In this document: piece by piece, positions 1 to 5,295 of the stretch
Position numbering within the stretch: the stretch's first letter is position 1
Layout: each line of letters begins with the position of its first letter
DNA from: Paracoccaceae bacterium
GTDB taxonomy: Bacteria; Pseudomonadota; Alphaproteobacteria; Rhodobacterales; Rhodobacteraceae
Direction of reading: 5' to 3'
NCBI GenBank assembly: GCA_002401945.1
Contig: NVUP01000009.1
Span: 64,746 to 71,232 of the forward strand
Length of the DNA stretch: 6,487 bases
Position numbers and translations under genes: made by a program
The notes under the pieces: generated by a model
What the model saw: the letters and a program-made list of their open reading frames with translations, nothing else
Databases searched by the model: none
Told to the model about the DNA's origin: nothing

Positions 1-441
1 GCTGAACACGGCGAAGACTATGTAATGCAGAAACTCGACTACATGATTGGCCAGGGCGAAGTGAAATCCTCGGTTGGGTATCTTTCAGCAGCCCTGCGGG
101 ACGATTACCAGACCAAGCCTAAGGTCAACGCCATAGACCTCAGCCCCGAAGCCATGGACGCGGCCCGTCAGCAACAGGCCGACCGCGACCGTGAAGACGA
201 GGCCTATCACGATCGGGCAGCCGACCGGGCCGACCGGTCCCGCAAGCTGGACATCGTGCAAGATCTGGTTTCGCGGCGAAACCCAACCCAGCGCAATGCA
301 GACAAGCAGTTGTTTATGGCCAGCCTTGCCGGAGATCTGGAGCGCGAAAATTTCCACGCGCATGGCTGGCGTTCGGGGTTGAATGCCAGCGCCATCATCG
401 CGTTTTGGCAAGATTTGGCCTCGGAGGCTTTTGACGGTTAG
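1..441 (+). CDS. Probable plasmid replication initiator protein, C-terminal part (5' end outside window)
   Basis: The frame is open from base 1 to a TAG at 439-441, giving 146 residues with no start needed, so this is the end of a longer gene; the ATG at 25 is internal in all likelihood. Residues about 9-37 contain a helix followed by GQGEVKSSVGYLSAALRDDY. This resembles the 'G.v.npaGYL..Al..dy' end of the winged-helix DNA-binding domain in plasmid initiators of the Rep_3/RepA type. After it comes a very charged, Asp/Arg/Gln-rich stretch (about residues 57-85), typical of the variable tails of such proteins, and a final segment without a motif I recognise. If correct, it binds origin repeats to start plasmid replication. 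The assignment rests on one motif; another DNA-binding protein with a similar C-terminus remains possible. It has no evident functional link to the Tad genes that follow. Confidence 0.5.
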   Translation, partial: AEHGEDYVMQKLDYMIGQGEVKSSVGYLSAALRDDYQTKPKVNAIDLSPEAMDAARQQQADRDREDEAYHDRAADRADRSRKLDIVQDLVSRRNPTQRNADKQLFMASLAGDLERENFHAHGWRSGLNASAIIAFWQDLASEAFDG

Positions 442-455
442 GAGAGTTGTCGCAG

Positions 456-475
456 TACAAAACGAGGGTTTTGTA
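456..475. repeat. Perfect inverted repeat, 8-bp arms, 4-nt loop
   Basis: TACAAAAC at 456-463 and GTTTTGTA at 468-475 are exact reverse complements around GAGG. It sits 15 bases after the stop of the upstream gene. As RNA it would form a short AT-rich hairpin, but no run of T follows, so it is a poor intrinsic terminator; an operator for a dimeric regulator is equally possible. Confidence 0.5.
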
Positions 476-488
476 GTGACCGGATCCC

Positions 489-516
489 TTGGTTACCTTT
501 TGACGCCTGTAACCAA
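489..516. repeat. Perfect inverted repeat, 8-bp arms, 12-nt spacer, upstream of tadD
   Basis: TTGGTTAC at 489-496 and GTAACCAA at 509-516 are exact reverse complements, separated by 12 bases and followed on the + strand by further A residues up to 521. It lies about 90 bases upstream of the tadD-like start, so an operator role for the first Tad block is plausible. On the + strand there is no T-run after it, so it is not a normal terminator in that direction. The right arm with its A-run (TAACCAAAA, 510-518) recurs upstream of the pilin gene at 3448-3456. I see no convincing -35/-10 pair in the surrounding 442-606 gap. Confidence 0.45.
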
Positions 517-606
517 AAAAACGCAACTTTTGAAAATTTAAATATCCCCTTTGCCTGAACCGGCTTTGATTTGGCATTCTACGCGTGAGCAGGAAAGGGT
601 ATTGTA

Positions 607-1110
607 ATGAGGAAAGTGTTAACCTTGCTGTTGGCAGTTGGCGTTGCAGGTTGCGACCTGTCATCGTTCAGCGACAGTCAGCAAACCGTAAGGGATACTT
701 CTAACCGTAGCTATTACCCGGATGATGACCCGCTGGTTGAGGCCAAGGTGCAATTCATCGAGGGTAACTATGGCCGGGCTTATACCCTGTTTGACAAGGC
801 GCTGGATGTCGTGCCCAACGATCCGGCAGCCTTGCTGGGGTTTGCCGCCTCTTCAGATATGTTGCGCCGATTTGACAAATCTGATGTCGCTTACCGCAAA
901 CTGAAGCCGATCATCGGCAACCGGATCGAATATCATAACAACTATGGCTATTCACTTTTGCTGCGGGGCAAATTGCAGAGTGCTCGTGGCCATTTCATCA
1001 AGGCCTATGAGCTTGATCCTTCTAACGAGCGGGCGGCAAACAATCTGGAATTGCTGCGCAATTCAGTCAATTACCCCAAACGGGCCAATGGTGATCTAAC
1101 GTCGCTCTGA
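607..1110 (+). CDS. tadD: TadD-like TPR lipoprotein of the Flp pilus assembly system
   Basis: This 167-residue protein starts with a lipoprotein signal peptide: MRK, a hydrophobic stretch, then the lipobox V-A-G-C with the acylated cysteine at residue 16. The start is supported by a purine-rich AGGAAAGGG at 591-599, with a 7-base gap before ATG 607. Residues about 40-141 form three tetratricopeptide repeats, visible in EGNYGRAYTLFDKAL..P.DP, RRFDKSDVAYRKL and RGKLQSARGHFIKAYELDPSN. TadD lipoproteins are needed for Flp pilus assembly and probably act as a pilotin or assembly factor for the outer-membrane secretin. Context supports this: tadV starts only 8 bases after its stop, so the two are probably co-transcribed. 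The residue after the lipid cysteine is Asp17, which in Escherichia coli would favour inner-membrane retention; whether that rule applies here is unknown. A generic TPR lipoprotein is the alternative, but the neighbourhood makes TadD likely. Confidence 0.82.
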   Translation: MRKVLTLLLAVGVAGCDLSSFSDSQQTVRDTSNRSYYPDDDPLVEAKVQFIEGNYGRAYTLFDKALDVVPNDPAALLGFAASSDMLRRFDKSDVAYRKLKPIIGNRIEYHNNYGYSLLLRGKLQSARGHFIKAYELDPSNERAANNLELLRNSVNYPKRANGDLTSL

Positions 1111-1118
1111 CGGATGCG

Positions 1119-1619
1119 ATGATGGTGGTGTCATTGGAAACAGCGGCGGATGGCGTTGCCTTGCTGGCCGTTGGGTTGTTGTTGCACATCGCTTGGCATG
1201 ATTTTTGGCATCTTAAAATTCGGAACACATCCGTTTTGGTCTTGCTGGGGTTATACGGCCTTTGGGCGTTGCTGGGTGGATTTCAATCGCTGACAGGTGA
1301 TCTTGGCACCGGGCTGATTTTGTTCCTGATCGGGCTGGTGATGTGGCGCGCCAGGATGATGGGCGGCGGCGACGTGAAGCTGTATTTTGCCCTTGGTCTG
1401 TTTATGGGGATTGCCAAGGTTGGCCTGTTTGCAATTGCGCTGCTTGCGGCGACCTTGTTGTTTCTGGCTGCGTTGACTGTCGCTGCCCGGGTGAAATATG
1501 GTGGCGTCATCCTGTGCCGTCTGCGCGAGATTCAGGATAGCGGCAAAGCCCCCTATGCCGTCCCCCTGTGCCTGGCTGCGGTGCCGGTTATCCTGTTGCG
1601 GATCTTTGTTGGCGGCTAA
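1119..1619 (+). CDS. cpaA: Prepilin peptidase TadV/CpaA (A24 aspartic protease family)
   Basis: A 166-residue, very hydrophobic protein with several transmembrane helices. It has both signatures of the small A24 prepilin peptidases: the first catalytic aspartate in HDFWHLKIRN (Asp28, followed by the usual 'I.N'), and the GGGD motif at residues 82-85 (Asp85) followed by VK. A late APYAVPL segment matches the 'PYgvai' region of the family. It lacks the N-terminal cysteine-rich methylase domain of PilD, as expected for the Tad-specific enzyme. Its role is to cut the leader peptide from the Flp prepilin (encoded at 3754) and from TadE/F-type pseudopilins at the cytoplasmic face of the inner membrane. 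The ATG at 1119 is followed at once by a second ATG at 1122; no clear Shine-Dalgarno sequence precedes either, which fits translational coupling to tadD, whose stop is 8 bases upstream. Confidence 0.93.
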   Translation: MMVVSLETAADGVALLAVGLLLHIAWHDFWHLKIRNTSVLVLLGLYGLWALLGGFQSLTGDLGTGLILFLIGLVMWRARMMGGGDVKLYFALGLFMGIAKVGLFAIALLAATLLFLAALTVAARVKYGGVILCRLREIQDSGKAPYAVPLCLAAVPVILLRIFVGG

Positions 1620-1652
1620 AACCCTGGGTAGATCAGGTCAAATCCCTCCCCT

Positions 1653-1677
1653 TTGAGCTTGTTCAAGACAGGCTCAG
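1653..1677. repeat. Hairpin between cpaA and tadG
   Basis: TGAGCTTGT at 1654-1662 pairs with ACAGGCTCA at 1668-1676 around a 5-base loop (TCAAG): nine pairs, one of them a G-U wobble, extendable by a G-U pair at 1653/1677. No T-run follows. The text resembles the short dyad family containing TGAGCTTGT and its complement that is scattered between genes in many alphaproteobacteria (recalled, not searched). It could be a dispersed intergenic repeat or an mRNA processing or stability element between cpaA and tadG, 18 bases ahead of the tadG ribosome-binding site. Confidence 0.5.
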
Positions 1678-1707
1678 CGCCATTTAGAACAGTCAGGGGG
1701 ATTCATA

Positions 1708-3345
1708 ATGCGACTGTTTCGACGTGACGAAAATGGATTTGTTTTGGTAATGGCTCTGCTGGTGATGCCAATTTTCATTGGTTTTGCCTTTGTGATTATT
1801 GATATTGGCCGCGGCAACAATGCTCACTCGGACCTGGCGACTGCGGCGGATGCAGTGGCCTTGGCGGCTGCGGTTGAACTGGATGGCGGAGTGGATGCGA
1901 TCCCGCGCGCCAAGGCGGCAATGGCCAATTTGCAGACCAATGTCAGCATGCTGGCCCGCGGCGGCCCGGACATGGAAATCAGCCTGGTCTATGAAGATGT
2001 TGATGACAATGAATTCACGGTGATTTTTTTGGAGGACATCCCGGAGGAAGATACCACGCCGATTACAGCTGAGTTTCTGATCGCCAATGGAACCACCATC
2101 AGCACTGACGCCAAATATGTCTACGTGCGGGCGCAGTCGCGCAACTTGGACACTGCTTTCTTTAACCCGGCCAACCTGTTGCCGGCCTCGGTTCCGGTGG
2201 CTGCGGTCGCGGTGGCAAAATCGGTGTCGGCGATATGTGATATCCCGCCACTGTATATTTGCAATCCTTTTGAGTTTGACAGCAGCGGCACCTATGTGGG
2301 CGATGAGTTGCAGACCCGGTTTGCCGCAGGCGATCTGCATGGTCGTATGGTGCGGTTACACCCCAAAGGCAGCGGCACTCATGCGCCGGGGAATTTTGGA
2401 TTTTTGTCGGTCAATGGCAGTTCCAGCGCAAGTGCCATCCGATCCTTTTTTGCCGGCAACCGGAACCCAACCTGTGTGGCCACGGATACGGTGACGACGA
2501 AACCCGGTGCGGCCACCTCCATTTCGCAAGGGATAAATACCAGATTTGATATCTATGAAGGCCCGTTCAGCAATTGGAGAAATGCCTCCAGCCCGTATAT
2601 CATTGGTCCTGCAGTCAATGTACGCAAGGGAATCCGACCGGACGTTGCCGTTCACGGCCCCAATGTGGATATTAATGATTGTGTTGGTCAGGGCAGCAGT
2701 GGCACCCCCGGGGATGATCATCTGAATGATGTGACCGTTGGCTGGGATGCCAATGCCACCAATGACTATGTTTATGGTCTGGCCGATAATGATGCCATGT
2801 CAGCCCCGAACCTAGGTATCCCCGGCGCTTCGATTGGCACCGGTGACTGGCCGATCGAGGATTACTTGAGCCAAAATTATGGTTTTGCAGCCCCCCTGGT
2901 CAGCGCCATTCCCAATTCGTTTGCGGGCAGTTCTTCGACGGTTGGGGCGCTGGTGCCATCGCGATATGATGTCTATCGATACGAGATCAGCAGCGGGCTT
3001 TATACCATGCGCCATCCGGGTGAAATGGTGGGCGGCAGCCCGTCAGGTGAAAGTGGCGAGACAATGTGCGGTCCAAACAAAACCCATCCGATTGAGCCAA
3101 TTACCGCCACGGATCGGCGGGTGACGGTGGCGGCGATTATTGACTGCGGCACTGTTGGTGATGGCGGTGGGGTGAATGAATATCCGGTGAATGCCTTTGC
3201 CAGTATTTTTCTGGCCCGCCCCATGGAACGCACGGCCCCAAGCGTGGATTCCACCATTGATGTCGAGATCATCGACATCACCGGATTTGGTGGAAATGGC
3301 ACTTTGGACAACTTCATCCGGGCTGAAGCTATTTTGGTTCGCTGA
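1708..3345 (+). CDS. tadG: TadG-like Flp pilus assembly protein (TadE/TadG-type membrane anchor)
   Basis: A 545-residue protein that opens with DENGFVLVMALLVMPIF and a single transmembrane helix at about residues 11-33, followed by IIDIGRGNNAHSDLATAADAVALAAA. This is the N-terminal domain of TadE/TadG-like proteins, where the pre-helix glycine recalls a pseudopilin. The remainder should face the periplasm. It has six cysteines, at about 177, 185, 256, 325, 454 and 480, including the pair in CDIPPLYIC (Cys177/Cys185) and one in AAIIDC, both features I associate with alphaproteobacterial TadG homologues; an even number fits disulfides. Conserved-looking blocks include HAPGNFGFL, RYDVYRYEI and AFASIFLARP. 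I see no DxSxS metal site, so no von Willebrand A domain of the kind reported in some TadG proteins. Its precise role in the Tad machine is not settled. AGGGGG at 1695-1700, 7 bases before ATG 1708, supports the start. Confidence 0.85.
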   Translation: MRLFRRDENGFVLVMALLVMPIFIGFAFVIIDIGRGNNAHSDLATAADAVALAAAVELDGGVDAIPRAKAAMANLQTNVSMLARGGPDMEISLVYEDVDDNEFTVIFLEDIPEEDTTPITAEFLIANGTTISTDAKYVYVRAQSRNLDTAFFNPANLLPASVPVAAVAVAKSVSAICDIPPLYICNPFEFDSSGTYVGDELQTRFAAGDLHGRMVRLHPKGSGTHAPGNFGFLSVNGSSSASAIRSFFAGNRNPTCVATDTVTTKPGAATSISQGINTRFDIYEGPFSNWRNASSPYIIGPAVNVRKGIRPDVAVHGPNVDINDCVGQGSSGTPGDDHLNDVTVGWDANATNDYVYGLADNDAMSAPNLGIPGASIGTGDWPIEDYLSQNYGFAAPLVSAIPNSFAGSSSTVGALVPSRYDVYRYEISSGLYTMRHPGEMVGGSPSGESGETMCGPNKTHPIEPITATDRRVTVAAIIDCGTVGDGGGVNEYPVNAFASIFLARPMERTAPSVDSTIDVEIIDITGFGGNGTLDNFIRAEAILVR

Positions 3346-3415
3346 AACTAGGGAGCTGCGACCTGAGGGGCTAATATGGCTGGTTTCGGTTTATCGTTTC
3401 AATAAAATGACAGAA

Positions 3416-3502
3416 CTAGAAATTATCTAGAGTGGGTATAATGTGGTTAACCAAAATTGCAATCCTGACAGGAGGAAGTGCAATTATCCATTACTTATAA
3501 GT
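3416..3502. promoter_or_regulatory. Cluster of three palindromes in the pilin upstream region
   Basis: Three short dyads occur within 87 bases: CTAGA-AATTA-TCTAG (3416-3430), the perfect 10-bp palindrome TGGTTAACCA (3444-3453) and the perfect 10-bp palindrome ACTTATAAGT (3493-3502). They surround the TATAAT at 3437-3442. Such spacing would suit operators around a promoter, but AT-rich sequence produces short palindromes by chance, and the regulator is unknown. The middle one contains the TTAACCA half-site mentioned for CtrA. Confidence 0.3.
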
Positions 3503-3675
3503 GTGTAGGTCATTTGGATCGGCTGCAGTGGCGGGAAAATTCTGCCATTGTTTCGCTGTGGCTGTAAGCTTTTCAAATCACATCCTGATTGTTTGACCGT
3601 AAAAATTTATGTGGCGAACACCTGAATACACCCTACATGATTAGCGAACCTAATTCGATAAATCAAATTATGTAC

Positions 3676-3698
3676 GAGGCGGCCTCATATATTGAGGC
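3676..3698 (+). promoter_or_regulatory. Two mutually exclusive hairpins in the pilin leader
   Basis: The segment GCCTC at 3682-3686 can pair leftward with GAGGC at 3676-3680 (1-base loop as drawn, so it would need to open by a pair or two) or rightward, as GCCTCA at 3682-3687, with TGAGGC at 3693-3698 around a TATAT loop. The right-hand hairpin, six pairs with a 5-base loop, is clearly the better one. The arrangement is of the kind seen in attenuators or RNA switches, though the elements are short. They lie 56 bases before the pilin start. Confidence 0.35.
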
Positions 3699-3715
3699 AC
3701 CAAGGTGAGGACCAA

Positions 3716-3730
3716 TTGCCATTCCGGCAA
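3716..3730 (+). repeat. Small hairpin 12 bases before the pilin ribosome-binding site
   Basis: TTGCC at 3716-3720 and GGCAA at 3726-3730 are exact complements around a 5-base loop. With the preceding hairpin at 3682-3698 it makes a structured 5' untranslated region just upstream of GGGAG (3743-3747), which itself stays in an unpaired A-rich context. It may stabilise the pilin mRNA or keep the ribosome-binding site open. Confidence 0.35.
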
Positions 3731-3753
3731 CAGTTAAAAATTGGGAGTTACAA

Positions 3754-3981
3754 ATGGTACAGAAGTTTAGCACTTACATCCGGGATCTTATTGTCCGGTT
3801 TCAAAGCGATGAAGAAGGTCTTGCACTGACAGAATACCTGTTGTTGCTCGGACTGCTGACAGCTGCCGTTATTCTTGCCGTCCTCGCTTTTGGTGAGCAG
3901 CTTGGAGTGCTGTGGGAAGGCTGGGTGGCCTTCATGATGGGTATGACACCTGCGCCAGACCCAATTATCCCGCCCGCATAA
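3754..3981 (+). CDS. flp: Flp-type type IVb prepilin (major pilin of the Tad pilus)
   Basis: A 75-residue protein with the layout of Flp/Fap prepilins: a 22-residue polar, positively charged leader ending DEEG, then a hydrophobic helix that begins LALTEYLLLLGLL. Cleavage by TadV/CpaA is predicted after Gly22, leaving a 53-residue mature pilin with Glu at +5 (Glu27) and Tyr at +6 (Tyr28), the E-Y pair of the Flp motif. The helix runs to about residue 46, followed by a short Trp/Met-containing segment and a proline-rich tail (PAPDPIIPPA). Mature subunits polymerise into the bundled Flp fibres used in surface attachment and biofilm formation. GGGAG 6 bases before the ATG supports the start. The gene stands alone between a long leader and a strong hairpin, as expected for a highly expressed structural subunit. 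This is the only pilin gene in the window. Confidence 0.93.
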   Translation: MVQKFSTYIRDLIVRFQSDEEGLALTEYLLLLGLLTAAVILAVLAFGEQLGVLWEGWVAFMMGMTPAPDPIIPPA

Positions 3982-4037
3982 TTTGGATATCCTTGTTGCC
4001 TACTGCTGGTTGGTCTGCAGCGAGGATGGAAAGAAAC

Positions 4038-4067
4038 AGCGTGGTCCGGTTCCGGCCGGGCCACGCT
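4038..4067 (+). terminator. Strong GC-rich hairpin after the pilin gene (terminator or attenuator)
   Basis: AGCGTGGTCCGG at 4038-4049 pairs with CCGGGCCACGCT at 4056-4067: twelve pairs, one a G-U wobble, around the 6-base loop TTCCGG. It begins 57 bases after the pilin stop and lies well before cpaB. On the + strand only TTACCCC follows, so it is not a canonical intrinsic terminator; it may terminate partially, or protect the 3' end of a short pilin mRNA, so that pilin exceeds the downstream machine proteins. On the opposite strand the stem is followed by GTTTCTTTCC, a better T-rich tail. The rest of the 3982-4209 gap shows only a weak 7-bp inverted repeat (4104-4110 with 4145-4151). Confidence 0.6.
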
Positions 4068-4209
4068 TACCCCGCACGGATCTTTGATCTTTCGGGGCTT
4101 TGCATTTGCCAGCGGCAGATGTGGGTGCCCCAGACCGATTGATCGGCAAATGACTTCCTCCTGTTCGGCATCCGCGCATTAAGGGGAAGGTGAACAGAGG
4201 AGCCTCACA

Positions 4210-5295
4210 ATGCGCTTTTCGACAATAGCAAGTTTCTTGGTCGCAGCCGTTTTGGCTGGGATTGCGGTATTTGGCGCCCGTAACTGGTTCGCCTCGGAAC
4301 GGCAAAATTTCGCAACCCAATTGCAACAGCAGGTGCAACAGGTGGACAGAACCCCGGAGCGCACCATTGTTGTCGCCAGCGAGTCGATCAGTTTTGGCGA
4401 AAGGTTGGATAAAACCAAGGTGCGCGAAATCGAGTGGCCTAGTAGTATAGTGCCCAAGGGATCGTTTGAGAAAGTTGAAGACCTGATTATTGGGGATACC
4501 GAAGACGCCGCCCGGTTCGCGCTGACGAATATCGCTGCTGGCGAGCCTATTTTGAACACCAAGGTCACTATTCCAGGGCAGCGGGCTAAGCTGTCCACCG
4601 CGCTGACACCCGGAATGAAGGCGGTTTCAATTCGCGTCAATGATGTGTTGGGAGTGGCCGGGTTTGTGCTGCCAGGGGACCGCGTTGATATTCTGTTGAC
4701 CCGTGGTGGACGTGGGGTGGATAGCTATGTTGATGTGTTGCTGCAGGGGGTGAAGGTGTTGGCCATCGACCAAACCGCCGATGACAGCAAGGATCAGCCC
4801 AGCGTGGTGCGCACGGTGACCTTTGAGGTTAATACCATCGAGGCGCAAAAACTGGTTCTGGGCGCCAATGTTGGCACCCTGTCACTGGCCTTGCGCAATC
4901 TTACCTCAACTGGAATCGAAATGAACGAACGGATCACGTTGAACGATCTCAATGACATTGATATTGCCGAAGACCTGATCCCAGAGGAGCCAGAGGTTAA
5001 AGTAATTGTCCCGGATCCCTCGATCGCACGGTTCACCATGCTCGAACAGTTGCTCAAAAACCTCTATGCGGGGACCGCAGAACAGATTCAGAGTCTTGAA
5101 GACAAGTTAAATGCACAAGAACCTGTTATCGTCGAGCGAGAAGTTATCGTCGAGAGGTTTGTTGAGCGCAAACCGGTGATCCCTAAAAGGCGAACTGTTG
5201 CGGTCATTCGCAATGGGAAGCGGGCCGAGTACAAGGTCGAAGAGGGAAATGCTAGGATCCTGCAGGCTGGGGTTCAGGTGGAACCGGATGGCTAG
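4210..5295 (+). CDS. cpaB: Flp pilus assembly protein CpaB/RcpC (SAF domain)
   Basis: A 361-residue protein anchored by one N-terminal transmembrane helix (about residues 6-24), then a Gln-rich linker. Residues about 50-119 form the SAF domain: TIVVASESISFGERLDKTKVREIEWP, then an IAAGEPILNTKV ending. The CpaB/RcpC core follows (about 125-235), with GMKAVSIRVNDVLGVAGFVLPGDRVDILLTR, a hallmark of the family. In Tad systems this periplasmic inner-membrane protein works with the RcpA/CpaC secretin and is thought to affect its assembly or its contact with the periplasm or peptidoglycan. The C-terminal part (about 265-361) holds a predicted helix, a repeated VIVER segment and a final RRTVAVIRNGKRAEYKVEEG block resembling the C-terminal end of alphaproteobacterial CpaB proteins. 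AGAGGAG at 4196-4202, 7 bases before the ATG, fixes the start. Its stop overlaps the possible ATG of cpaC. Confidence 0.93.
   Translation: MRFSTIASFLVAAVLAGIAVFGARNWFASERQNFATQLQQQVQQVDRTPERTIVVASESISFGERLDKTKVREIEWPSSIVPKGSFEKVEDLIIGDTEDAARFALTNIAAGEPILNTKVTIPGQRAKLSTALTPGMKAVSIRVNDVLGVAGFVLPGDRVDILLTRGGRGVDSYVDVLLQGVKVLAIDQTADDSKDQPSVVRTVTFEVNTIEAQKLVLGANVGTLSLALRNLTSTGIEMNERITLNDLNDIDIAEDLIPEEPEVKVIVPDPSIARFTMLEQLLKNLYAGTAEQIQSLEDKLNAQEPVIVEREVIVERFVERKPVIPKRRTVAVIRNGKRAEYKVEEGNARILQAGVQVEPDG
5125..5160 (+). repeat. 18-bp tandem repeat inside cpaB encoding VIVER units
   Basis: GTTATCGTCGAG occurs at 5125-5136 and again at 5143-5154, a period of 18 bases, giving the hexapeptides VIVERE and VIVERF (residues 306-317), followed by a degenerate VERK. 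It is in frame, so length changes of one unit would keep the protein intact. The unit looks like a charged, extended spacer between the CpaB core and the C-terminal block. Confidence 0.75.

Larger units (their letters stand above)
3346..3753 (+). promoter_or_regulatory. Long non-coding leader/promoter region of the Flp pilin gene
   Basis: No credible gene is present in these 408 bases, which look more AT-rich than the flanking genes. A separate, strongly expressed transcript for the pilin is the usual arrangement in Tad loci, and the size of the gap fits that. A TATAAT at 3437-3442 resembles a -10 box, but no good -35 lies about 17 bases upstream; ATGACA at 3407-3412 is too far at 24 bases. 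A TTAACCA at 3447-3453 matches a half-site of the cell-cycle regulator CtrA (known to control pilin genes in Caulobacter), without the second TTAA expected for a full site. I found no sigma-54 -24/-12 pair with the required spacing. The distal part, 3676-3730, is rich in hairpins. The pilin ribosome-binding site is GGGAG at 3743-3747, 6 bases before ATG 3754. Confidence 0.6.

Noticed and set aside
428..533. CTTTTGA repeated at 428, 497 and 527 as possible plasmid iterons
   Set aside because: The units are too short, unevenly spaced, and one lies inside the end of the upstream gene; chance is a sufficient explanation.
1693..2340. A 215-codon open frame on the minus strand
   Set aside because: It lies almost wholly opposite tadG, has a His/Arg-rich composition typical of an antisense shadow, and shows no recognisable motif.
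3444..3460. Sigma-54 promoter reading of TGG...TTGC
   Set aside because: The GG and GC pairs are 12 bases apart instead of the required 10; other candidates in the same gap also miss the spacing.
3447..3460. A full CtrA site (TTAA-N7-TTAA)
   Set aside because: Only the first half is present; the position of the second half reads TTGC.
3912..4142. A 76-codon + strand frame overlapping the end of flp
   Set aside because: It overlaps the pilin in another frame, reads through the strong hairpin, and has no convincing ribosome-binding site or domain.
4104..4151. Inverted repeat ATTTGCC/GGCAAAT between flp and cpaB
   Set aside because: Seven-base arms with a 34-base spacer are weak, and the neighbouring 12-pair hairpin explains the region better.
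4000..4640. Overlapping minus-strand frames opposite the gap after flp and the start of cpaB
   Set aside because: They run opposite the clear CpaB transmembrane and SAF coding sequence or the post-pilin hairpin, and none has a good start or family motif.
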